Below are positions 49,987 to 58,333 of a stretch of 64,000 bases of DNA, piece by piece. The notes beneath the pieces were generated by a model. That model searched no databases and had not been told where the DNA came from. It was given only the letters and a program-made list of their open reading frames with translations. Location of the stretch: contig OX463779.1 of the NCBI GenBank assembly GCA_949825025.1, positions 34,048,203-34,112,202 of the forward strand, read 5' to 3'. Each line of letters starts with the position of its first letter. The first letter of the stretch is position 1. The DNA is from Siphlonurus alternatus. Taxonomy: Eukaryota > Arthropoda > Insecta > Ephemeroptera > Siphlonuridae. A program made the position numbers and the translations under genes.

Positions 49987-52430
49987 AAAACTACTCAAAA
50001 TTAATTGCATTGAATTTTATTTTATCTTTATAATGTATCATTATTCACAACATTTATACTTATACGTTTTAAACAAACAACGCAAAACAAAATAATCAAA
50101 TTATATTTTTGAATGTGTATTTACGTATAATGTTCATAACAAAAAAAGTAAATAAAACGTGAAACAAATAGTAAATAACTCTTTCGTTTATTTACTTAAA
50201 AATTTGCATGCAAAAACATATATACGTTTTAATTTCATGCATAAATTAATAATCATTTTAAATATACGCTCATAAAAACTGTGTATTTAAATTTAACGTT
50301 TGTGTTACAGGTTGATGTGTTGATGTTTAATGAGAAAAAACTTAAAAGTTGAAAGAAAAATGAAACACAATTTTATACTGTTTTCTTTTGTTCGTAATAA
50401 AAATATTGCTCACTCAATTTAATTGCTGTTTGGAGGTATTTTATAATAAATTCAGTAAATTATGACAAATAACATGCCAAGGTATAAATTTAGCCATAAA
50501 ATATAACGTATATTTTATAATTGAATTAATTAAAAAAGTAACAGTCCTTTTGTTTTTATGTTTAATGCTTTTAATTTGGCTTTTAATCTTAATGAAATGA
50601 ATTATTTTAAGGTATTCTAATAAAAGTGCTGTAAAATGTATTAATTAATATTGTTAATATTATTTATTAATACCTGAAATTTATACTATAAGTTAGTATA
50701 CTTTTAAATTGATTTACACGAAACAATTCTCTGCCTGCTCCTCTGTATTTTGTTTTGCAATCGTAACAATGATAATTACTGCAGTTATTACTAACATTGT
50801 AAATGAAAGCAAATTTTGTTTTTCCTATCTAATTTACTTGCCATAAACTTCTGAATTTTGGTCCAATAAAACCTCCTCTTAGGTTCTCAATATCGCTGCG
50901 GTAGGATTTGATTATAAGCAAGGGAGCTGTGAGACTGCGCGTCCATTAAGACCCGTGTGCTCGAGGCTCATGAAGAATTTTAGCTGTATTTACATGGGAA
51001 AATTTTAGCAAGAATGATTATTTGCACGATGGTATAGCCATATTGTATCACAACCACGGTGGTGGAACATATTATGTTTTTGTTCAGGATATGGCATTAT
51101 ACAGCGGATCCAATGCACATTTCCCCTTCGGCGCTATAGATATCATCCATGTAAATACACCTTAAATCGTTACGTCGCATTGATCCGCCAGCCTCGAGTC
51201 GCACCAAATTAAAACATCCTCGCGAGAGCTTTTCATTGTAGCGATGATGACCGATATGACTAGTGTTCTCTCTGTAGCTTAATAATATCATGAAGGGTGG
51301 GAAATTTAAAAAGTGATTACAGATCATATCCAAAATACAATTAAATTTACCAGAGTATATTTTTTCTTCAAAATTACTGCATGTAAATTTGTAAACATAT
51401 TAAACAGTGGAATGAATTCTTTTTTACCAAAAAATTTAATAATTGAGTGTAATGTAGTAAGAAAACTAAACAATGTGTTTTAGAACATTGGTATAATACA
51501 TTTTTATTTATATATGCAATAAAAAGTAAAAAAATGTTAATAAAAGTACTTTTATAAAATGTTATTAATGAAGGGAAAGTAAATTTGTTATTTCATTCAT
51601 TGTAACTAATTGCTGTAAAACAAATGTAAAATAAAAGGTAATATAAAAGATAAAATACGAAGGGAATCATAATTAAATTTGCCATGCAAACAAATCATTA
51701 TAATTTATGTAAACATATAATCAAATTTCTAGATAATTATATATCTTATTTACTCTCATATATCGAATTGACAACTCATTTAAAGCTACCTCTTTATTGT
51801 CAGAGCTTTGATTCAAGCAGGCGTGAAAGAGCAGCGGGCTACGAGGAGGTTTGTGGTGGCATTGTTCACGTTCGTCCATCCACACTTTCACATCAGCAGC
51901 TCCATTACATAAATTCAACTTATGTTGCTGCAGCTATTCCACTATGTTATAGTAACATGGTGTTTAGCATTCTATATATATTTGCAAAATTTTTACGTTT
52001 AAAAATAAATTCGAGGTATAATGTAATATAATAGTGAAAAAAAAAATAATGCTGATAATTACTTCACTGTATACATAATTCACAATTATAATTTAGAAGT
52101 TTGTAGGTAACGCTATGTTATTGAAATATTTTAAGCAAGCATAATACAAAAAACTGAAAATAAAGAGCTGGTGGAGGGAGAAGGATATAAAGATAAAAAT
52201 TTACGTTGCTTTCTGTGACAGAAAACTAATACGTATTTTTTTCCAGATTTTTGTTTTGGAACAAATATCATGAATTAATTACGCATTGGTTTCTGAATAA
52301 CATGACAAGATATGAATGTTTAAGTGCCGAATAAACGAGAAGGCGCGGCTTGAAAATCTACTCACGTAATACGAAGCACTTTGACGTCCTCTACTCGTGT
52401 CAAATTCCAACCGCGCAAGAATTTCAGCAG
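20971..52430 (-). CDS. Adhesion GPCR (class B2, ADGRA-like), 16 exons, 5' partial, 1336 aa visible
   Basis: Exons (descending): 52430-52366, 47336-47177, 45558-45422, 40648-40444, 40249-40085, 39358-39059, 34506-34252, 32036-31870, 31549-31379, 30271-29962, 28932-28723, 27360-27192, 26724-26499, 26060-25931, 25519-25387, 22178-20971; all phases agree. Visible domains: SEA-like (1-75), Ig with SC...FRWFKDG...YTCQV (about 76-170), Ig with FCM...NWTKN...YACHV (171-255), HormR cysteine pattern (about 270-335), GAIN, GPS (about 592-637), seven membrane helices (about 656-901) and a 430-residue Ser/Pro-rich tail. TM3-TM5 resemble GPR124/125 (VGLSSPLSTL and TGLPVLAVFCSHLA; compare ILHYSTLATV and a GVP-containing TM4). 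The GPS reads CRCAGTGTFAALL where cleavable receptors have HLT. LRRs expected of ADGRA were not found; a SEA region is more typical of ADGRF. Subfamily therefore tentative. Confidence 0.88.
22179..23591. other. Intron of the adhesion GPCR, AT-rich
   Basis: No exon or repeat structure that I can support before the palindrome at 23592. Confidence 0.5.
23592..25291. mobile_element. 1.7-kb compound palindrome in a GPCR intron
   Basis: Arms of roughly 750 bp mirror each other, from TTAGCACCCAAAGCCGAATT at 23592 to AATTCGGCTTTGGGTGCTAA at 25291, around a unique loop near 24380-24530. Each arm contains smaller hairpins built on CGGCTTTGGCGCATTT. The ORFs of 60 codons in the two arms are mirror images and not genes. 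Small indels separate the arms. Both flanks are AT-repeat, so a target duplication cannot be read. Confidence 0.8.
25387..25519 (-). CDS. Adhesion GPCR exon o (end of TM7, juxtamembrane tail)
   Basis: Acceptor TTCCAG, donor GTAAGT, ends in phase 1. Encodes GVVLLVCLALKSETP, then a Lys-rich juxtamembrane helix. Confidence 0.9.
25931..26060 (-). CDS. Adhesion GPCR exon n (TM6, start of TM7)
   Basis: Acceptor TTACAG, donor GTAAGT. Encodes TIFSSLVSVIVASLFYI and YVFSFTCVVL. Confidence 0.92.
26499..26724 (-). CDS. Adhesion GPCR exon m (TM4-TM5)
   Basis: Acceptor CCCCAG, donor GTCAGT, ends in phase 2. Contains LPVLAVFCSHLA and FTIFVASALGMAAIFMVV. Confidence 0.92.
27192..27360 (-). CDS. Adhesion GPCR exon l (TM3, start of TM4)
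   Basis: Acceptor TTTTAG, donor GTAAGT, ends in phase 1. Contains LVGLSSPLSTLMLVYTEVV. Confidence 0.92.
27361..28141. other. AT-rich GPCR intron segment
   Basis: Contains short (AT)n runs near 27735-27761. No exon supported. Confidence 0.5.
28142..28301. repeat. MITE with GGGGGCGATTCACGAAAG ends and ATT target duplication
   Basis: A long terminal inverted repeat (GGGGGCGATTCACGAAAGAG into GTTATCCAGG) closes on itself with a short loop. ATT at 28142-28144 and 28299-28301 flank the 28145-28298 element. Confidence 0.85.
28723..28932 (-). CDS. Adhesion GPCR exon k (TM1-TM2)
   Basis: Acceptor CTACAG, donor GTGACG, 70 codons. Two hydrophobic segments separated by HLWLHRSYLTF. Confidence 0.93.
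28933..29961. other. AT-rich GPCR intron
   Basis: No gene or repeat recognised. Confidence 0.5.
29962..30271 (-). CDS. Adhesion GPCR exon j (GAIN B and GPS)
   Basis: Acceptor ACCAG, donor GTGAGC. Contains HQWNAMC, TTWNLDSACHL and TRCRCAGTGTFAALLT: the four GPS cysteines and the FAALL strand, but no HL-T/S cleavage tripeptide. Confidence 0.92.
30470..31144 (+). mobile_element. Short retroelement (30483-31131) with a 13-bp TSD and a 126-codon ORF
   Basis: ATAGCAAAATCTT at 30470-30482 recurs at 31132-31144 and brackets 649 bp. The insert has AATAAA near 31109 and ends in CTTGAATCTTGA, a tail like that of the LINE at 63421-63504 (AATAAAAGCCTATTTGAATT). An ORF at 30546-30926 encodes a basic 126-residue protein starting MDAARMMQES that I do not recognise. 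It is too small to encode a reverse transcriptase, so it is probably a deletion derivative mobilised in trans. Confidence 0.8.
30546..30926 (+). CDS. Unknown small ORF inside the short retroelement
   Basis: 126 codons, rich in Lys, Arg, Ser and Asn, with no motif I recognise. It lies wholly within the TSD-bounded insert and may be a remnant of an element's ORF1. Coding status is uncertain. Confidence 0.35.
   Translation: MDAARMMQESPSRPLSPSLGITVPPPTAEKRSNNMRRCRVLALPRSKQKLIDFIPRNAKKLCQLKNISTSSPVTSFENMSKNLKFVNDETIKSVNKFGHTCVTRSRRKNFESRKRLNCGHLNILSD
31379..31549 (-). CDS. Adhesion GPCR exon i (GAIN subdomain B)
   Basis: Acceptor GCTAG, donor GTAAGC, ends in phase 2. Encodes YPAWFTDKLDVRIQ and VTLAVIVYRSLSHFLP, the beta-rich GAIN B segment. 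Confidence 0.9.
31870..32036 (-). CDS. Adhesion GPCR exon h (GAIN)
   Basis: Acceptor TTGCAG, donor GTAAGC, ends in phase 2. Encodes KVVELQQLMRRQAL through FPLRPF. Confidence 0.88.
32037..34251. other. GPCR intron, no repeat recognised
   Basis: AT-rich. No splice-bounded exon or conserved coding stretch seen. Confidence 0.5.
34252..34506 (-). CDS. Adhesion GPCR exon g (GAIN subdomain A)
   Basis: Acceptor TTTCAG, donor GTAAAT, 85 codons. Leu/Ala-rich helical segment, FRLLGLGYAATTPE through EHRGSLGKPE. Confidence 0.88.
35301..35415. repeat. Small foldback repeat
   Basis: GTCGCCTTTGAAAATTTCCC...AATCACCATG is mirrored by CATGGTAATTAATGGCTGCA...TTTCCAAGGCGATGACG. Arms are about 45 bp and imperfect. 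Confidence 0.6.
35416..39058. other. Large GPCR intron segment
   Basis: AT-rich, with a 29-A run near 37429-37457. Two less AT-rich patches (35870-36100 and 36955-37110) include a TGACGTCA-like site but no exon that fits the gene's phases. Confidence 0.45.
39059..39358 (-). CDS. Adhesion GPCR exon f (Ig 2 end and HormR domain)
   Basis: Acceptor TTACAG, donor GTACGT, 100 codons. ATYACHV closes Ig 2. Then C, WPHTAPGQ, PCP, RRLC, RW and SEC follow in the spacing of the hormone-receptor motif. Confidence 0.93.
39639..39978. repeat. Palindromic MITE, GAATAGAGGG family, copy 1
   Basis: CAATGGACAACATACAT at 39639 is mirrored by ATGTATGTTGTCCATTG ending 39978. Next inside on both sides is GAAATGAATAGAGGGTACC or its complement. 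A second family member is at about 53905-54230. Confidence 0.75.
40085..40249 (-). CDS. Adhesion GPCR exon e (Ig 2)
   Basis: Acceptor TTCAG, donor GTGAGT, 55 codons. Contains GENLTIFCMSS and LGFNWTKNN. Confidence 0.91.
40444..40648 (-). CDS. Adhesion GPCR exon d (Ig 1 end, Ig 2 start)
   Basis: Acceptor TTACAG, donor GTACAC. Contains LDEGNYTCQVVDRG, the D-x-G-x-Y-x-C motif, then PPGIIVSPMSVTLSK. Confidence 0.92.
41632..41780. repeat. MITE with AAGGGGCATTCACAAAG ends and ATT target duplication
   Basis: AAGGGGCATTCACAAAGCCT at 41635 is mirrored by the right end finishing CTTTGTGAATGCCCCTT at 41777. ATT flanks both sides (41632-41634, 41778-41780). The ends resemble those of the 28145-28298 MITE (GGGGNNATTCACNAAR), so both are probably moved by the same type of transposase. 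Confidence 0.82.
42354..43030. repeat. Palindromic element with GACGACTTGCAAAACC ends and TA target duplication
   Basis: Two arms of about 310-330 bp mirror each other (GACGACTTGCAAAACC at 42356; GGTTTTGCAAGTCGTC ending 43028), with TA on both sides. Mirror-image ORFs within it are artefacts. A partial relative sits at about 15460-15540. Confidence 0.82.
43505..43632. repeat. Decayed MITE related to 28145-28298
   Basis: Retains GTTATCCAGGATAAC and ACGTGGTTATAG blocks and a roughly inverted right half (GATGGTTATCTTCTTGG), but the termini are eroded. Confidence 0.4.
43633..45421. other. GPCR intron between Ig exons
   Basis: AT-rich. No exon or clear repeat that I can define. Confidence 0.45.
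45422..45558 (-). CDS. Adhesion GPCR exon c (Ig 1, N-terminal half)
   Basis: Acceptor TTTCAG, donor GTACCA, ends in phase 2. Contains EGDEFILSCLAQG and FRWFKDGVQV, the B-strand Cys and C-strand Trp of an Ig fold. Confidence 0.9.
45559..47176. other. GPCR intron with A-rich microsatellites
   Basis: Poly-A runs near 46122-46140 and 46274-46290, plus short AT runs. No gene. Confidence 0.5.
47177..47336 (-). CDS. Adhesion GPCR exon b (SEA-like)
   Basis: Acceptor TTGCAG, donor GTAAGT. Encodes AGSALTFSFVSGK and LNALVRRGRLGPFELKSV, the pattern of a SEA domain (hydrophobic strand, then N-x-L-x-x-x-G-x-L). Confidence 0.82.
48573..48957 (-). mobile_element. 5S rRNA-derived SINE (SINE3-like)
   Basis: On the minus strand, 48942-48876 reads as the central and 3' part of metazoan 5S rRNA: ACCGGTTCTCG, ATCACCGAAGTCAAGC, then GGTTAGTACTTGGATGGG and TGACCG, with only a few substitutions. 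This span includes the internal control region used by TFIIIA/Pol III. The first ~30 nt of 5S are replaced, and about 290 bp of unrelated body plus a poly-A tail (T run at 48573-48583) follow. 5S-headed SINEs with poly-A tails are known as SINE3. It is not a functional 5S gene. Confidence 0.82.
48961..49240. other. AT-only intron sequence
   Basis: Low-complexity A/T sequence between two minus-strand retroposons. Confidence 0.6.
49241..49510 (-). mobile_element. Poly-A-tailed retroposed sequence
   Basis: On the minus strand a comparatively GC-rich body ends in AATAAA (49263-49258) running into a 20-A tail (49260-49241). This indicates reverse transcription of a polyadenylated RNA. The body has stop codons in all frames on the sense strand near 49480-49510, and I do not recognise its source. 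Confidence 0.5.
49938..49983 (+). repeat. Long poly-A run
   Basis: About 45 consecutive A preceded by AATAAA near 49925. It could be the tail of a plus-strand retroposon whose body I cannot delimit. Confidence 0.55.
49984..52365. other. AT-rich intron
   Basis: Two less AT-rich patches (50895-51300, 51790-51930) have no ORF with splice sites that fit the GPCR. Nothing else recognised. Confidence 0.45.
52366..52430 (-). CDS. Adhesion GPCR exon a (SEA-like, first visible)
   Basis: Acceptor TTTCAG, donor GTGAGT, ends in phase 2. Encodes LLKFLRGWNLTRVEDVKVLRI. It is short, and is supported mainly by phase and by continuity into the next exon. Confidence 0.7.
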
Positions 52431-53904
52431 CTGAAACAAAACCATTCATACTTCAGTGAGACATGAGAATTATTATATAACAAAAGATATTTCATATCAC
52501 TTGCTAACAGATTTTGCATGCATGATAACACCGCTTTATTACATTTCTTCTTTCTGCCTTATTTTTATTTTTTTAAATTTAAGAAAAAAAATCTCTTCAA
52601 TTTTGACATTAAGTTTAATACTTGAAATTTTAACACTGCAGTCCTGGAAATTTAATTTTTTTTCTCTATATTTTTTGTTTTTTTGTGAAAGGTGGGAATG
52701 AAATATTCAATAGTACAGTACTATGATTTCATGTATAAAAAATATATAAAAAAAATGCATGAACTTATTTTAACATACGTGATTTTTTTTTATTAGATTT
52801 TGCAGAGATATTCAGCCATTAAATTTTAAAATAAATATTAACTTATTTTTCTCATAAAAATGTTTTAAAATGAAAAAAAAAAAAAAAAAAAGCTTGAAGG
52901 TATTCTCATTTTAAACACACGCAGCAGTGAATGTCAATACAAAAATAGCTGCCATTCTAAAATTTTAATATAACACAAAACAATAAAGTTACAAATTACT
53001 ATTCAAATGTTGATTACATATATTATAATGCAGTATGTTGACAAAAGTAACGATGACAACTGACAATATTATACTAAAAAAAGGTTATTACATTTTAAGC
53101 TTGTTATTGAAGTTTACAGAACAGAAATAATTTGAATTTTTATTTAAATATAGCTAAAACCAAATGAAATTTTATTTATACGTTTACATGAAATATTTAT
53201 TTAACTATTATACTACAAAAATAAATATTAGCAATAGTAATATAACCTGCTACAAAATTACATTTACAACTCCATCGTATTAATTTAATTTTACTTGATA
53301 TGTTACAAGCACGGTCTTCTGTATGTGGAGAAACTAACTACATTATCAAGTTTACACCCCCCCCCCCACCTTACTACCTTCCCCCTCATGACAAACATTT
53401 TACAGAGCAAACATTTGACGTATAGCAAACACTTCTGCATGTCAAATTTAAAATACAAAACTTAATGCAGCATGCAGAAACACAGTTTATTTTTAGACTC
53501 TGAGGTTTTTAACGAAGATGTGTGCTTTCTTGAGTGCCACAGCTTACCAAGGAATTATTGTACTTTTCCAATAACCTTCATAGTTTGTCAGCAAACTCAT
53601 TTGCGCTTCATCACACAGCACTCAGGTGCTCAAAAAATAGCTAGACATATTCTTTTTTATATGACGTGTTGTGCGGGTTGACAAGCTACAGGAGCGTGAT
53701 GATTTGACGAGGATGAAGAATGTTGTTTATATTAATGTTTTTAAAAAAATATTGAACAAATAATTTAACACGATACTATACGGTATATATTATACAAGAT
53801 TCAAATTAACTTTCAATGTCTTGATTACGCTGATAAGAGCATTTTAATTTATTTAAAAAATAATAACATGATATTTATAATTAAATATATTAGTTTTTTT
53901 TCAG

Positions 53905-54230
53905 ATAATAGAGTATGGACCTCAATTTTTTTATTGCAGAACTGGATAGAGGGGGCAAAGTTATGCTACCCTGATTTTTTCAGATTTTTTAGAGCCCGGG
54001 AACTATTTTTAAAAAAATATTAAATGTTCTTTTTATGACGTCACGAGACGCCGCTCCTTAAGAAAGAGATAGGACTTGCCACCACGTGATGTCACAAAAA
54101 ACACAAAAAGAACTTTCAATAATTTTTTAAAAATACTTCTCGGACTCTAAAAAATCTGAAAAAAATCAGGGTAGCATATCTTTTTACCTTCTATCCATTT
54201 CTGCAATAAAAAAATTGAGGTCGACACTCC
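53905..54230. repeat. Palindromic MITE, GAATAGAGGG family, copy 2
   Basis: GACCTCAATTTTTTTATTGC at the left is mirrored by GCAATAAAAAAATTGAGGTC at the right. The inner blocks (GGATAGAGGG, CCCTGATTTTTTCAGATTTT) match copy 1 at 39639-39978. Confidence 0.75.
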
Positions 54231-55077
54231 ATTAAACCAGAAAAAATAAAATTTGATATTGAACATACATTTAAAATTATTTTGATATCGCCACGTACAA
54301 AGCAATTTTAATTATTCACTGTATGTTTTATCTTCAATGTTATAACATCATACATTTTTAGATTTGATTTATTTTCTTTTCTTTTTTTTTTTTCCTACCA
54401 AGCAATGCGATTTGTACTAAAGCAAACTACATTTTCTCTCCGAGTTTTTTTTTTACCTCTTTTTTTTCCTACTGTATAATTCAGCAGTTTTATTTTAACA
54501 CATATATGTAACATTTTGACGTAAATAAAATCGACGCCAAAAATGATGAGATAAAAATATGTATCTTTAACAGCGTAGCTTTTTCTTGTTTTTGTCTCTT
54601 TAAGTGTTTTGTCATGTTGGTGGTATAAGAAAAAGAAATCTTCTTGTTAGAAAGCCATTCGTCCTTTTTGATGAAAGACGCATATACAATTGCCGTCTCA
54701 ACTTTTCTTTCATCTCATTCCTTTCTCTTTTTTTCTTCTGTGACAAAGTTATTTTTTTTCCTTTCTACTCTTTTTTTTTTTTATTTCCTTTAGTATATAT
54801 ATGAGGTACCTGTTGAAGAGGGTTTGGTTTGAGTATGGTTCCCTATATATCTATTCCCAGTACAATACTCTAGAAAACTCTTTCTCTATCTTCCCCTATT
54901 TCTGAATACCACATTCGATCAATCTTTATCTCACCACATGCTGTATACTCGAACAAGATGTGGGACAGACTACTCTCTACAGTTGCTGGCAGCTTCTAGT
55001 CGAGGGCTGCTACTGGTGCACCACAACGAAGGAGAAGAGTGAGAACAGGAGGGAGAAAGGGAAAGAATCAGATGAAA

Positions 55078-55182
<105 letters not shown>

Positions 55183-55249
55183 TGAGACCTTCTTCTCTTT
55201 GCCAGGCTAACCACACATCTTTGTTCGGAGTGTGAGAATAGATAGAGCA

Positions 55250-58020
55250 GTATAGAGGGTCGAGTGAAAACGAGATGCAAACTCCCTGGAGATATTATTC
55301 ATAAAGAGATACATTGGGGGTCTAACTTTAGGTGCATACTAATGATATTGGAAATAACCCATGACATACAACAAAAATTGTAAAATTTCCTCAAATTTAA
55401 GTTAAAATTTTATTTATAAGTGCTTTTATTTGTATGTAATTGACTTCAAACACAATTTTTGTATCATATTACTTTCTGAAAAATAAAATAAGTAGCAATT
55501 TATAAAGTTAAAAATATGTTTTAAAACAATATTATCAAAAAGAAACTTAATATAAACAAAAGTTGAACAAAATAGAATCAGAACCCTTAAAACAGTTTTT
55601 TTCCTCTTTTCAACAATAAAATTCTAATTAATATTAATTGGGAGCAAATTTTATTGCAATAGTTTTAAAAATAAGCTTCAATTTAAAACTGACATTAAGT
55701 CTTGAAATCTTTGAATGCAGATGAATTTCTTGTGACGTCATTACGAGTTTGGTTGACTCCAGTGTACAGGCATGGCCTGCAGTGTTAACACGAACAAGGG
55801 TCCCCGGGGGAACTTTGAAGTGATGATTGTGCTTCACTCAACTTCGACGAGGAGCGGGCTTGAAGCGCGGGAATATTGAACGATTGGATTGGAAGTGTTG
55901 TCGTCGGAAGCCATTGAGGCTTCTGATAACCACAATTCAACTTGACCTTTTAAACCACTGAGATTTGCATTTGCAAATGTATAAGGGTCATATTTGAATA
56001 GTTACAGTCAGTAAACAACGACCTTGAACTCGAAAATGTATGTCGTCAATTGAAAGTTGTATTATGCAATTAATAATATTATTATTTATTAGTAATCAGA
56101 GACCATTAATGGTTTATGATTAGTATTATAGTGATTGCATTCATGAGTAACGCAATCAGTTTACTTTACGTTGAGTACGAACATGCGCGCGCAGCAGGCC
56201 GCCATGATGGTGGGGACGACGACACAATTCCGCAAGCAGGCAAAAGTTTTTAAAAAAGAGTTATAAATTTAAATTATTTAAAATGAAAATAAAAAATGTG
56301 AGGTGAACAAAATGTTTAATATTAAATTTGAAAATTACCACTAACTTCAGAATTTTGATTTTTTTTTTATTAATTTTTTTTTTAATGTTTTGTCCTATGC
56401 TTATGCAATGGCCTTAGCTCCCCGAACAAGAATGCCGATGACCGTTGAAACTCTTAATCTAACGTCATATGCAAGGGCCTAATAATGTGTTATCATTGTT
56501 ATTAACCTGGTTTTAGGTGGAATATAAAAATACTGCTATTTAGTATAGTGTAATATAGCGCCTGTAAAAAGAAGCATGAAAAAAAATTACACAATTTATT
56601 CTGTTATATTATAGTTATGTATAAAGAGCAATAATATAGAAATTAAAAAAATATGTATATAGATATTTAGATCTGAATAGAAGCCTTTGATCTCTGCAAC
56701 TTTTAATCAATAGTATATAGAGCAGGCAATTAATACTACCAATTTAATTTTAATAATAAAAGAGAAATGTAATAGTATTCATTTAACTGTGTGGTTTATA
56801 CTAATGATTGGCATTAAATATTGTATTAAAACTTCGTTAGGTTTCAATATAATATTTAAAATAATTCATTTACTGATTGTGAGTGCATTGATAAAATTTA
56901 CATCTCAGTTCATAGCATTAGTAAATTTGTATTAGCATTAAAATATAATTAAAATATGCTCTGCAATTTTCATGATGAAGTGTATAATAAAATGAAGCAA
57001 AACGTTGTTAAAATAATATAGTACTCAAGTAAAATGTAAAACCATCAGGTAACAAAAAAGGATGCTGTATATGAGAAATAAAAATAAATACATAGAAGTA
57101 AAGTCTAGAGGTGTAAAGTTTGAAGTCGCTTTCTTGATGGTCTTCGCTAAGAGCTTACGAGGCCAAGTGAAGAAGGTTGGCCTTTCTTATAAACCTTAAC
57201 ACCAGTACCAAGTCCTCCTAACAACTTTCGCGTTTAATGACTTTGTAACAAATTATCGCCTTGTAAAGCCCAAAAAGATTTTGACACTATCTTGATTATA
57301 TACAATATTTTATGCCTTTCAATTATACAAGAAGAAGACTTATCATCAAAGCAATTGAAAAATAAATTTTACCACAAGAAGTTTCAAATTTATATTTTAT
57401 AAAGTGATAAAGTTTTAATTGAGATGTAAATTATATGTAATAAGATATCAATAGTTAATTTGATGTAAATGAAAATCTTATACATATAAAATAAAATAGC
57501 ATGATAAAGTTTTGAGTAGAAAATTCATTTTTGATTTTCTTTAATATAATAATATTGACTTTTAATTTGTTTTAAAGTTTAATTTAGATTTTCATTTGAT
57601 TAAAATTAGGTAATTAAATAGTTGTAAGTTGAAATAAAAGATAACATTAGAAACCCGAACTTGTTTTAACTTGATTTAACTTCAAAACTTGAAATGTAAT
57701 TTATACGCTTTCAATCAATATAGAATGGGGTACGTTGTTTAGATTTTCAGTTTTCATTTAGTGAAAATTTTATATGTATAATAGATGACGTTAAAATTCA
57801 AATGATTATTTATTTAGTGAGTTATACATAACCAAGGACCTTTATATTAAAATCATACTTATCATATTTTAAGGACAATCTAAAAGTAAAAATTAATAAG
57901 GTCGATGCATTCATTTCATATTAAAATATTTTAAAATTATGTCATGTCACCGCAAGGTTAGGTACCTTCTTTTCTGAATCAGAATTATCATAGAGACAGA
58001 AGTTACAGAACAGTTAGTGT
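55250..58020. other. Non-coding region upstream of the last visible GPCR exon
   Basis: AT-rich. A more GC-rich patch at 55730-55920 and a minus-strand ATGGCGGCC start near 56200 were examined, but neither has splice sites or continuity that supports an exon. Confidence 0.4.
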
Positions 58021-58021
58021 A

Positions 58022-58165
58022 TAAAGATTCAGATTCAAAAGGCTTTTATTCATAAATGAATCCATCTCCTGAAAAGCATGCAACCCGCTTCATTTTTATG
58101 CCAAGCAAGTTGCCTAAAATCAAGTTGAGGTTATGTTTATCAGACTTAAATGTATTTGACTCCCC
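58022..58165 (-). mobile_element. Inverted 3' tail of a LINE-type element
   Basis: The minus strand ends GAATAAAAGCCTTTTGAATC and TGAATC, the same design as LINE tails elsewhere in the window (AATAAAAGCC, TTTGAATT). It abuts the 5' end of the full-length LINE in the opposite orientation. The boundary at about 58165 is approximate. Confidence 0.5.
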
Positions 58166-58333
58166 CGCTGGCAGCCGAGGGAGTAAGACGTGTTTGTGGA
58201 GCGCTCCAGAGGGTTGTGCCGTGAGAGACTGTGAGAGACAAAGTGTTGCTACATACAGTGTCGGTGACTTTAACAAGTGTTATTTCTTAACGGTATCCAG
58301 CGTCAAATTGTAAAAACCTGAACTTCCGGAACC

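Noticed and set aside
51097..51333. 78-codon minus-strand ORF
   Set aside because: No motif, splice sites or repeat match; a chance ORF is likely.
55730..55920. Possible upstream Ig exon of the GPCR on the minus strand
   Set aside because: A reading frame with VPPGTLVRVN exists, but acceptor and donor sites are poor and no phase match to exon 52430-52366 could be shown.
56160..56215. Minus-strand ATGGCGGCCTGCTGC start as a first coding exon
   Set aside because: Only about 13 codons before a weak GTAAAG, no continuation found; the AAGTAA stop follows if unspliced.
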